The position numbers and the translations under genes are program-made. From NCBI RefSeq assembly GCF_000963705.1, contig NZ_LAJY01000282.1, positions 1 through 5,604 of the forward strand: DNA of 5,604 nt, given 5' to 3'. Numbering within the stretch: the first letter of the stretch is position 1; each line of letters starts with the position of its first letter. Of the stretch, positions 1 to 5,604 are shown piece after piece. The notes under the pieces were generated by a model. It worked only from the letters and a program-made list of their open reading frames with translations. It had not been told where the DNA came from and ran no database searches. This DNA comes from Elstera litoralis (GTDB lineage: Bacteria; Pseudomonadota; Alphaproteobacteria; Elsterales; Elsteraceae).

Positions 1-39
1 GATCCTCGCCCTCACTTTTCCCAGCAAATTCAGCCTTAT

Positions 40-55
40 CTCCGCCCAAGCGGAG
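40..55. repeat. Small perfect hairpin (6-bp stem, 4-nt loop)
   Basis: CTCCGC (40-45) and GCGGAG (50-55) are exact inverted repeats around the loop CCAA. The stem is GC-rich, but no T-run follows on either strand, so a classical intrinsic terminator is not supported. It may be the stem of a weak terminator for a gene left of the window, or chance. Confidence 0.3.
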
Positions 56-183
56 CGCAAACATCATAAAATTCTGATACGCTCATCCAGCGTGGCTGCT
101 CTCCCTGTAGCGCGGACGCCGGAGTTTCTTTTTGCTAGCCACCCGCTCAAAAAAAACAGCATATCCACCCCACGCCGAAATGC

Positions 184-211
184 TTCACTCTGTCGCAGGT
201 CGTGTTATAAA
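184..211 (+). promoter_or_regulatory. Candidate sigma70-type promoter for the glutamate dehydrogenase gene
   Basis: TTCACT (184-189) matches four of six bases of the -35 consensus. TATAAA (206-211) matches five of six of the -10 consensus, and the spacer is 16 bp. Transcription would begin near 217-219, inside the A8 run at 216-223, giving a leader of about 105 nt before the ATG at 324. An earlier A8 run at 149-156 lies a little upstream of where an UP element would sit. This is the best pair I can see by eye; alphaproteobacterial promoters are often looser, so other starts are possible. Confidence 0.33.
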
Positions 212-312
212 GCGGAAAAAAAAGCACAGAAACTTCACGATACGGGACACTCAGGATCGGCGCGAAGCATGCCCGATGGGGGTGCGGCACCTCTCCCCGC
301 CCGCCCCGCAGC

Positions 313-318
313 AGGAGG
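313..318 (+). promoter_or_regulatory. Ribosome binding site that fixes the dehydrogenase start
   Basis: AGGAGG lies 5 nt before the ATG at 324, an ideal Shine-Dalgarno sequence and spacing. It decides the start. The in-frame TTG at 132 and ATG at 276 would give longer proteins but have no such site, and the residues they add are not family-like. Confidence 0.85.
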
Positions 319-323
319 AAACG

Positions 324-3300
324 ATGGGCTTACAGACGGAAGCGTTGCGGACTCAGGTGCTCGAAGCGGTTGCCGCGCGGTTGGAGGGGGATCTTATCCC
401 CTTCGCGCGCGCCTTATTCAGCGGGCTATCGCGCGCCGATCTGTCGGCGCGGACGCCGGAGGATCTGGTTGCCTGCGCCCGCTCGCTGTGGGATTTCGCC
501 GCCCAGCGCCAGCCGGGCGAGGCCAAACTGCGCGTCGTCCGCCCCGATGCGCGGAACAGCGCCTGGCTCGGCACGCCGATCCTGGTCGAAATCGTCAATG
601 ACGATATGCCCTTCCTGGTCGATACCGTCACCAGCGCGCTCTCGACCGGGCGGCTCGCCGCCGATCTGACCGTCGATATCATCCTGCATCCCATCGTGCG
701 CGTCACGCGCGATGCGGCGGGCAACCGAACCGCCTATGGCGCGGGTAAGGCCGAATCGGTCATGCAAATCGGCCTCGGCGGCACGGTGGAAGATGAAGAT
801 TTCCCCGTCATCGAAGCCTCACTCGCCCAAGCGCTGAAAGACACGCGCGCGGCGGTCGAAGATTGGCGGGCGATGCTGCATCGGCTGTCGCTGATTACGG
901 CGGAGTTGGACGATCCGGCCTTAGCCTCGGCCCCGATCAGCGCGGGCGAAGTGGAGGAAACCAAGGCGTTTCTGACGTGGCTCGCCGACAATCACATGAC
1001 GCTGCTCGGCTACCGCGAGTATGTCTTCGATACGGTGGATGGCGAAACGGTGATGAAAGTCACCGACGATAGCGGCCTCGGCATTCTGCGCGACCCCGAT
1101 TATTCGATTTTTGACGGGATTCGCACCCTCTCGGCCCTACCGCCGGAAGTGCGCGCCTTCCTTGAATCACCGACGCTGCTGACCGTCACCAAGGCCAATC
1201 AGCGCGCTACCGTTCACCGCCCCGTTCATATGGATGTGGTGGCGATCAAGAAGCTCGATGCGACCGGCAAAGTCATTGCCGAACGCCGCTTCGTCGGGCT
1301 GTTCACGGGCCGCGTCTATAATGATAGCCCGAGCACGATTCCGGTACTGCGCCAAAAAATCGATCACGTCGTCAGCCAAGCGGGGCTTGTCCCCAATAGC
1401 CACGACGGCAAAGCCTTGATGCAGATCCTCGAAACCTACCCGCGCGACGAGCTGTTCCAGATCGACCCGGCGGAACTGTTCGAAACGGCGATGGCCGTGC
1501 TGCAACTCCAGGATCGCCGCCGGATCGCGCTATTCGCCCGGCGCGACCCGTTTGCGCGCTATGTCTCCTGCCTCGTCTATGTCCCGCGCGACCGCTACGA
1601 TAATGCCCTGCGCGAGCGCTTCCACGCGATTCTGGCGGAAGGCTTGGGCGGGCGGATTTCGGCCTCCTATATCCAACTGTCGGAATCGCCGCTGGCGCGC
1701 CTGCATATCATCGTGAAGACCAACCGCGACGAGCGGGTCGAGTTCGATAGCGCCGAGATTGAGCGGCGCTTGGTGGAGGCCGGGCGCGGCTGGGTCGATC
1801 AGATCCAGTCGGCCCTGGGTCGGATCACCCCGCCGGGCGGCACCACGCGCGGCGGGCTGCTGCGCCGGTTCATGAACGCTTTCCCCGCCGCCTACCGCGA
1901 AAAATTCACCGGCGACGATGCCGTTGCCGATATTCCGCGCATTTTGAGCGCGGGCGAGGGCGATACCGTGTTCTGGGTTTACCGCCGCCCCGACGCGGCG
2001 GATACGGAGTTGAGCTTCAAGATTTTCCGCACGGGTCAGCCGGTTGCTTTGTCGGACGTGCTGCCGATGCTGGAAAATCGCGGCCTGCGCGTGCTCAGCG
2101 AAACCCCGTTCAAGCTGCGCCCGCTGACGGCTGACGGCCAACCGGCCCCGCGCGTCTGGCTGCACGATATCGATCTGGTGGTCCAGGATAAGCGCGCCGT
2201 TGCCCTAGAGGACGTGCGCGAGCGCTTCCACGCTGCTTTCGCCGCTACCTGGAATGGCCGGGCCGAAGACGATGGCTTCAACCGCCTGATTCTGGCCGCC
2301 GGGCTCGATTGGCGCGAGACCGTCATTCTGCGCGCCTATGCCAAATATCTGAAGCAGGCCGGGCTGACCTATAGCCAAAGCTATCTGGAGCAAGCGCTCG
2401 CCAATCAATCGGCGATTGCTAGCCTGCTGGTCGCCCTGTTCCACGCGCGCTTCAACCCGGCGACATCCGACGAAGTGCGCGCGGCCGGGATCGTCGTTGA
2501 GATCGAGCACGCGCTCGATGCCGTGACGGCGCTCGATGAAGATCGGATTCTGCGGCGCTATCTGAACCTGATCCTCGTCACTCTGCGGACCAACTTTTAT
2601 CAGGTCGGGGCGGACGGGCTGCCGAAAGCCTATGTCAGCTTCAAGCTTGATAGCGCCAAGATCGACGATCTGCCCAAACCCCGCCCGCTCTACGAAATCT
2701 GGGTCTATTCGCCCGACGTGGAAGCCGGGCATTTGCGCGGCGGCAAAGTGGCGCGCGGCGGCATTCGCTGGTCGGATCGGCGCGAAGATTTCCGCACGGA
2801 AATTCTGGGGTTGATGAAAGCGCAAACGGTGAAGAACGCCGTGATCGTGCCCGTGGGCTCGAAAGGCGGCTTCTTCGTCAAGCGCCCGCTGCCGCCCGAA
2901 GCGGGCCGCCCGGCGGTGCTCGCCCACGCCATCGAATGCTACAAGACGATGATGCGCGGGTTGCTCGATATTACCGACAACCGCAAGGAAGGCGCGATCG
3001 TGCCGCCGCCGAATGTGGTGCGCCTTGATGCCGACGATCCCTATTTGGTCGTGGCGGCGGATAAGGGCACGGCGACCTTCTCGGATATCGCCAATGGCGT
3101 CAGCCGCGAGTATGGCTTCTGGCTCGACGATGCTTTCGCCTCGGGTGGCTCGGCGGGTTACGACCATAAGGCGCTCGGCATTACCGCGCGCGGCGCCTGG
3201 GTCGCCGTGGAGCGGCATTTGCGCGAAGCCGGGATTGATCTGCGCCAGCAGGAAATCTCCGTCATCGGTATCGGCGATATGGCGGGCGATGTGTTCGGCA

Positions 3301-4232
3301 ATGGCTTGATCCATTCGGACAAGCTGCGGCTCGTTGGCGCGTTCAACCATATGCATATCTTCATCGACCCGACCCCCGATGCGGCGCGGACGTTTGAAGA
3401 GCGCAAGCGGATGTTCGCCCTGCCCAGTTCCACCTGGAAAGATTACGACGCCTCGCTGATCTCCAAGGGCGGCGCGATTTTTGAGCGGTCGGCCAAAATC
3501 CTGAAGCTGACGCCGGAAATCCAAGCCCTGTTCGGCATTGATCGGGAGCAAGTAACGCCCGCCGAACTCATTCAGGCGATGCTGAAAGCCCAGGTCGATC
3601 TGCTGTGGTTCGGGGGTATCGGCACTTACATCAAGGCCCAGGACGAGAATAACGTCGGCGTCGGCGACCGCGCCAATGATGCCTTGCGCATCGATGGGCG
3701 CGAAGTGCGGGCGCGGGTGATCGGCGAAGGCGCGAACCTGGGTGCCACTCAGCGCGGGCGCATCGAAGCGGCGCTTGCGGGCGTGCGGCTCAATACCGAC
3801 GCCATCGATAATTCCGCCGGGGTCGATTGCTCCGATCACGAGGTGAATATCAAAATCCTGCTCGGCGATCCGGTGCAGCGCGGTGATTTGGATATTCCGG
3901 GCCGCGATACGCTGGTCGCCAGCATGGCAACCGACGTCTGCGATCATGTGTTGCGCGATAATTACCTGCAAACCTTCGCCCTTTCCGCCGCCCAATACGA
4001 AGGGGGCGACTATATCGATACCGCCCGCCGCCTGATGGACCGGTTGGAAAAAAGAGGTGGCGCTGGACCGCGGTCTCGAAAGCCTGCCGACCGCCGCCCA
4101 ACTCGATGCCCGCCGTGCCGCCGGGCTGGCGTTGGTTCGCCCGGAACTCGCACCCTTGCTGGCCTGGTCCAAAATCGCTGTCTACAACAAGCTTCTGCCC
4201 TCCCCCGTGATCGACGATGCCGCCCTCAATGA
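324..4232 (+). CDS. gdhB: NAD-specific glutamate dehydrogenase, large (~180 kDa) class; N-terminal and catalytic part, frameshifted
   Basis: This enzyme (EC 1.4.1.2) oxidatively deaminates L-glutamate to 2-oxoglutarate and ammonium with NAD+, a cytoplasmic catabolic step; the Caulobacter homologue is called GdhZ. From the ATG at 324 the frame gives 1302 residues, of which 1-1243 look genuine. The N-terminal ACT-like regulatory region includes MPFLVDT (95-101) and LLGYREY (227-233). The catalytic core shows ARGGIRWSDR (810-819), the substrate-site lysine region VGSKGGFF (844-851, K847), a Rossmann dinucleotide loop GIGDMAGDVFGNG (982-994), AFNHMHIFIDP (1006-1016), LLWFGGIGTY (1093-1102), GEGANLGATQRGR (1134-1146) and NTDAIDNSAGVDCSDHEVN (1157-1175). 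After K1243 the frame is lost at an A6 run and 59 unrelated residues follow before TGA. The C-terminal part continues in the next frame from 4054 to 5061. With one A fewer the protein would be 1578 residues, close to the ~1600 usual for the family. It could be a sequencing error or a true pseudogene. The family call is certain; whether the gene is intact is not. Confidence 0.95.
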   Translation: MGLQTEALRTQVLEAVAARLEGDLIPFARALFSGLSRADLSARTPEDLVACARSLWDFAAQRQPGEAKLRVVRPDARNSAWLGTPILVEIVNDDMPFLVDTVTSALSTGRLAADLTVDIILHPIVRVTRDAAGNRTAYGAGKAESVMQIGLGGTVEDEDFPVIEASLAQALKDTRAAVEDWRAMLHRLSLITAELDDPALASAPISAGEVEETKAFLTWLADNHMTLLGYREYVFDTVDGETVMKVTDDSGLGILRDPDYSIFDGIRTLSALPPEVRAFLESPTLLTVTKANQRATVHRPVHMDVVAIKKLDATGKVIAERRFVGLFTGRVYNDSPSTIPVLRQKIDHVVSQAGLVPNSHDGKALMQILETYPRDELFQIDPAELFETAMAVLQLQDRRRIALFARRDPFARYVSCLVYVPRDRYDNALRERFHAILAEGLGGRISASYIQLSESPLARLHIIVKTNRDERVEFDSAEIERRLVEAGRGWVDQIQSALGRITPPGGTTRGGLLRRFMNAFPAAYREKFTGDDAVADIPRILSAGEGDTVFWVYRRPDAADTELSFKIFRTGQPVALSDVLPMLENRGLRVLSETPFKLRPLTADGQPAPRVWLHDIDLVVQDKRAVALEDVRERFHAAFAATWNGRAEDDGFNRLILAAGLDWRETVILRAYAKYLKQAGLTYSQSYLEQALANQSAIASLLVALFHARFNPATSDEVRAAGIVVEIEHALDAVTALDEDRILRRYLNLILVTLRTNFYQVGADGLPKAYVSFKLDSAKIDDLPKPRPLYEIWVYSPDVEAGHLRGGKVARGGIRWSDRREDFRTEILGLMKAQTVKNAVIVPVGSKGGFFVKRPLPPEAGRPAVLAHAIECYKTMMRGLLDITDNRKEGAIVPPPNVVRLDADDPYLVVAADKGTATFSDIANGVSREYGFWLDDAFASGGSAGYDHKALGITARGAWVAVERHLREAGIDLRQQEISVIGIGDMAGDVFGNGLIHSDKLRLVGAFNHMHIFIDPTPDAARTFEERKRMFALPSSTWKDYDASLISKGGAIFERSAKILKLTPEIQALFGIDREQVTPAELIQAMLKAQVDLLWFGGIGTYIKAQDENNVGVGDRANDALRIDGREVRARVIGEGANLGATQRGRIEAALAGVRLNTDAIDNSAGVDCSDHEVNIKILLGDPVQRGDLDIPGRDTLVASMATDVCDHVLRDNYLQTFALSAAQYEGGDYIDTARRLMDRLEKRGGAGPRSRKPADRRPTRCPPCRRAGVGSPGTRTLAGLVQNRCLQQASALPRDRRCRPQ
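4048..4053 (+). other. A6 homopolymer: site of the frameshift in the dehydrogenase gene
   Basis: The first frame reads L-E-K (to 4052) and then leaves the family pattern. The next frame, open only from 4036 because TGA stands at 4033-4035, reads E-V-A-L-D-R-G-L-E-S-L-P from 4054. With five A's the join becomes LEKEVALDRGLESLP, matching the spacing of the LE...LDR.LE.LP motif expected in the family. So one extra A relative to an intact ancestor explains the break. The geometry does not fit an A-AAA-AAG -1 programmed shift, since the needed move is +1 (or -2). Sequencing or assembly error in a homopolymer is the simplest cause, real mutation the next. Confidence 0.85.
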
Positions 4233-5061
4233 TGATCTGATCGGCTATTTCCCGCCCGTTCTCGGCGAGGATTATCGCGAGGTCATTCTGCGCCACGGGC
4301 TGCGCCGGGAAATCATCGCCACGGTGCTGACCAATGAAATGGTCAATCGCGGCGGGATCGCCCTGCTCTCGGACCTTGAGGGCGAAACCGGGGCCAGCAT
4401 CGGCGATCTCACCCGCGCCTATGCCATCGCGCGCGGTGCCTTGGATCTGTCGACCCTGTGGGCTTCTATCGAAGCGCTCGACGGGCACGGCCCGGCCGCC
4501 GACCAACTCGCCCTCTATCGCGCTAGTTCCAAGGCGTTGGAGACGGCGATGCGCTGGGTGCTGCGCCAGTCCCTCCCCGGGAGCATCGGCGATGCGTTGG
4601 CCGCCCTCAGCCCGGCGATTGCCCGGCTGCGCGACGGTGTTGCTAGCGATACCAGCGTCGCGGGCCGCGTTTCTGCCCTCGGGCAGTTGGTGCAACGGCT
4701 CGATGTGCTCGCCGTGGCGGAAGCCGCCGGGGTCGAGATCGACCGGGCCGGAACGGTCTTTGCGGCGGCAGGGCAACGCCTGGGCTTCGATGGCCTGCGT
4801 GCTGCCGTTGCCACCGCGCCTGCGGGCGACGGCTGGACGCGCGCGGCCCTCACCGGGCTTGCCGGGGATTTCGCCCGCCTGCAAGAAATCATCGCCCGGC
4901 AGAGCCTCGCCCATCCCGGCGGGTTCGACGGGTGGCTGGCCGAGCGCGGCGATAGTCTGAAAGCGGCAGACAGCCTGCTCGCCGAGCTCGCCGCCCAACC
5001 GGGGGCCGATCTCGCCCGCTTGACAGTGGCCGAACGGGCGTTGCGGGCTTTGACGGTGTAA
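4057..5061 (+). CDS. gdhB: NAD-specific glutamate dehydrogenase, C-terminal part displaced by the frameshift
   Basis: This is the remainder of the dehydrogenase, not an independent gene. It corresponds to about residues 1244-1578 of the restored protein and carries the family's C-terminal helical region: LDRGLESLP at its start, LAWSKIAVYNKLLPS, YFPPVL, and the well-conserved LRREIIATVLTNEMVNRGG, ending at TAA 5059-5061. The GTG at 4057 could formally start it, but no Shine-Dalgarno sequence stands at a useful distance; the GAGG nearby abuts the codon. A +1 shift at 4048-4053 would join it to the upstream frame. No catalytic motif lies here, so this piece alone should have no enzyme activity. 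In large GDHs this region packs against the catalytic core. Base composition and codon style match the upstream part, as expected of one gene. Confidence 0.9.
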   Translation: MALDRGLESLPTAAQLDARRAAGLALVRPELAPLLAWSKIAVYNKLLPSPVIDDAALNDDLIGYFPPVLGEDYREVILRHGLRREIIATVLTNEMVNRGGIALLSDLEGETGASIGDLTRAYAIARGALDLSTLWASIEALDGHGPAADQLALYRASSKALETAMRWVLRQSLPGSIGDALAALSPAIARLRDGVASDTSVAGRVSALGQLVQRLDVLAVAEAAGVEIDRAGTVFAAAGQRLGFDGLRAAVATAPAGDGWTRAALTGLAGDFARLQEIIARQSLAHPGGFDGWLAERGDSLKAADSLLAELAAQPGADLARLTVAERALRALTV

Positions 5062-5076
5062 GGGGAAACCCAAAGC

Positions 5077-5089
5077 CTTGGCTTCCAAG
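5077..5089. repeat. Short inverted repeat CTTGG-ctt-CCAAG
   Basis: CTTGG (5077-5081) and CCAAG (5085-5089) are exact inverted repeats with a 3-nt spacer, lying between the dehydrogenase stop and parD. It overlaps the candidate -35 of the parD promoter. No T-run follows, so it is not a convincing terminator. It may be part of an operator or chance. Confidence 0.35.
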
Positions 5090-5107
5090 ACATAAAGGGA
5101 ATAGGAT
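5078..5107 (+). promoter_or_regulatory. Candidate promoter of the parDE operon
   Basis: TTGGCT (5078-5083) matches four of six -35 bases, and TAGGAT (5102-5107) matches four of six -10 bases including the TA and final AT; the spacer is 18 bp. Transcription would start near 5114. The -10 lies in the left arm of the large inverted repeat and the -35 in the smaller one, an arrangement that suits repression by the antitoxin. The elements are only moderate matches. Confidence 0.35.
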
Positions 5108-5126
5108 TAAATCCTATTCCTTTATG
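5091..5126. promoter_or_regulatory. Large inverted repeat before parD; probable autoregulatory operator
   Basis: CATAAAGGGAATAGGAT (5091-5107) and ATCCTATTCCTTTATG (5111-5126) are inverted copies: 16 paired positions with one extra G in the left arm, around the spacer TAA. The core from 5101 to 5117 is an uninterrupted palindrome apart from its central base. ParD antitoxins are ribbon-helix-helix proteins that, as a family, bind palindromic sites at their own promoter, and this repeat covers the likely -10. A role as terminator of the dehydrogenase transcript is less likely, because only three T's end the right arm and no U-tract follows. Operator function is inferred from position and symmetry. 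Confidence 0.55.
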
Positions 5127-5141
5127 GTCGGGACAGACGCC

Positions 5142-5411
5142 ATGCGGACGACCCAGCAGTTCAGCATTACGCTACCGAACGATATGGCCGATTTGGTCAA
5201 AGCCAAGGTAAGCACGGGCGAGTATGCCTCGGAGAGCGAGGTCATCCGCGACGGCCTGCGCACGCTCATGGCGCGGGATCGGGCGATTGACGGCTGGCTC
5301 CGTAATCAGGTCGGGCCAGCCTATGATGCATTAAAGGCTGAGCCCGACCGTCTTATCGGTATCGATCAGGTGCGCGCCCGCCTCGCCGCGGAACATGCTC
5401 GGAAGCGATGA
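5142..5411 (+). CDS. parD: ParD-family antitoxin of a type II toxin-antitoxin system
   Basis: This antitoxin is expected to bind and neutralise the ParE-type toxin encoded next to it and to repress their shared promoter. The 89-residue product has a ribbon-helix-helix DNA-binding half: the strand TQQFSITLP (4-12), a helix around DMADLVKAKV (14-23), the turn GEYAS (26-30), and a helix ESEVIRDGLRTLMARD (31-46). The C-terminal half, with WLRNQVGPAYDALKAEP (52-68), is the toxin-wrapping segment of the family. I prefer the ATG at 5142. It gives the typical M-x-T-T-Q-Q-F-S-I-T-L-P beginning and has a weak GGGA site (5130-5133) 8 nt away. The in-frame ATG at 5124 lies inside the inverted repeat, lacks a ribosome site and would leave a leader of only about 10 nt. 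The stop overlaps the toxin start as ATGA, indicating translational coupling. Confidence 0.9.
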   Translation: MRTTQQFSITLPNDMADLVKAKVSTGEYASESEVIRDGLRTLMARDRAIDGWLRNQVGPAYDALKAEPDRLIGIDQVRARLAAEHARKR

Positions 5412-5604
5412 CATATCGCGTCGCCTTCTCACCGGAGGCTGAAGAACAGCTCATTGAGCTCTATCGCTATATAGCGATAGAGGCATCCCCCGAAATTGCC
5501 GCTCGCTATACCGATGCCATCGCAACCTATTGCGAAAACCTACAAACATTTCCAATGCGCGGCACAAAACGCGATGACGTTCGCCCTGGCCTGCGGATTA
5601 CCCA
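5408..5604 (+). CDS. parE: ParE/RelE-superfamily toxin, 3' end outside the window
   Basis: The frame starts at ATG 5408, overlapping the parD stop by four bases (ATGA), and stays open to the window edge for 65 codons. The residues fit the ParE family: YRVAFSPEAEEQLIELYRYI (3-22), SPEIAARYTDAI (27-38), then LQTFPMRGTKRDDVRPGLRI (45-64) leading into the central sheet. Family members are about 95-100 residues, so roughly the last third, including the C-terminal strands, is missing here. ParE toxins of this family inhibit DNA gyrase, though some relatives have unproven targets, so the target is inferred. GGAAG (5401-5405) just before the ATG may serve as a ribosome site, but coupling to parD is the likelier route. 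The codons ATA, CTA, ACA and CCA recur, unlike the dehydrogenase gene, which suggests recent transfer. A perfect 24-bp palindrome sits in codons 18-25. Confidence 0.87.
   Translation, partial: MTYRVAFSPEAEEQLIELYRYIAIEASPEIAARYTDAIATYCENLQTFPMRGTKRDDVRPGLRIT
5459..5482. repeat. Perfect 24-bp palindrome inside parE
   Basis: The 12-base arm CTCTATCGCTAT (5459-5470) is followed directly by its exact reverse complement (5471-5482), with no spacer and no mismatch. It encodes parE residues L18 to E25 (LYRYIAIE). The symmetry stops abruptly on both sides (G5458 and G5483 do not pair). In mRNA it could fold into a hairpin with the central bases as a small loop; as DNA it could be a binding site for a dimeric protein. 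No function is known to me. Confidence 0.8.

Larger units (their letters stand above)
1..323. other. Leader / intergenic region upstream of the glutamate dehydrogenase gene
   Basis: This stretch is visibly richer in A and T than the rest of the window and I support no protein gene in it. Short open stretches run off the left edge on both strands, but none shows a recognisable protein or a good ribosome binding site. It holds a small perfect hairpin (40-55), two A8 runs (149-156 and 216-223), a candidate promoter (184-211) and, at its right end, the AGGAGG site of the dehydrogenase gene. A neighbouring gene may lie just beyond the left edge, but its end or start cannot be settled from here. 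Confidence 0.7.

Noticed and set aside
121..135. Sigma54-like GG...GC pattern in the leader
   Set aside because: The GG and GC are separated by 11 bases rather than the required 10, and the flanking consensus is poor.
132..323. Longer dehydrogenase start at TTG 132 or ATG 276
   Set aside because: Neither has a ribosome binding site, and the added residues are unlike the family. The AGGAGG 5 nt before ATG 324 is decisive.
92..601. Plus-strand open frame beginning at GTG 92 and overlapping the dehydrogenase 5' end
   Set aside because: Its second half is an R/G/A-rich out-of-frame reading of the dehydrogenase gene, and it has no domain and no ribosome site.
4048..4054. A-AAA-AAG slippery heptamer suggesting programmed -1 frameshifting
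   Set aside because: The heptamer is not in the register of the upstream frame, and the downstream frame requires +1 (or -2), not -1.
2205..4172. A 655-codon open frame on the minus strand opposite the dehydrogenase catalytic core
   Set aside because: It is a shadow of GC-rich coding DNA. Its translation is rich in R, H and A with no recognisable domain, while the plus strand encodes unmistakable conserved GDH motifs throughout.
3850..5088. A 412-codon open frame on the minus strand opposite the dehydrogenase C-terminal part
   Set aside because: It is low-complexity and unlike any family I know, and the plus strand carries the conserved GDH C-terminal sequence across the same bases.
5091..5126. 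Intrinsic terminator of the dehydrogenase transcript
   Set aside because: The stem is A/T-rich and lacks a following T-run on either strand; position over the parD -10 fits an operator better.

Overview
The window is GC-rich chromosomal DNA. The ending-rich codon use (GCC, CGC, GGC, but also GAT, TAT and ATT) and the protein families suggest an alphaproteobacterium, perhaps Rhodospirillales-like. That placement is an inference from style and gene content; no rRNA or marker gene is present to fix the taxon.

Layout: (1) 1-323 is a more A/T-rich leader with no convincing gene. It holds a small hairpin, two A8 tracts, a plausible sigma70-type promoter and a strong AGGAGG ribosome binding site. 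(2) 324-5061 is one very large gene for the ~180-kDa class of NAD-specific glutamate dehydrogenase (Bac_GDH family). As given it is broken by a +1 shift at an A6 run (4048-4053). The first frame carries the N-terminal regulatory region and all catalytic motifs and stops at 4232. The C-terminal ~335 residues lie in the next frame and end at 5061. Removing one A would restore a 1578-residue protein of normal family length. (3) 5062-5141 is a short A/T-rich spacer with two inverted repeats, one almost 36 bp across and overlapping a likely promoter. (4) 5142-5604 is a ParD/ParE-type type II toxin-antitoxin pair. The antitoxin is complete. The toxin overlaps it by ATGA and is cut by the window edge after 65 codons.

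The dehydrogenase deaminates glutamate to 2-oxoglutarate, linking amino-acid catabolism to the TCA cycle. The toxin-antitoxin pair looks like an independent, self-regulated insertion behind it, with its own operator-like palindrome and a codon style in the toxin unlike the dehydrogenase. I see no functional link between the two.

The points most worth checking are the A6 frameshift, the inverted repeat at the parD promoter and a perfect 24-bp palindrome inside the parE coding sequence. I found no evidence of a wholly new system.
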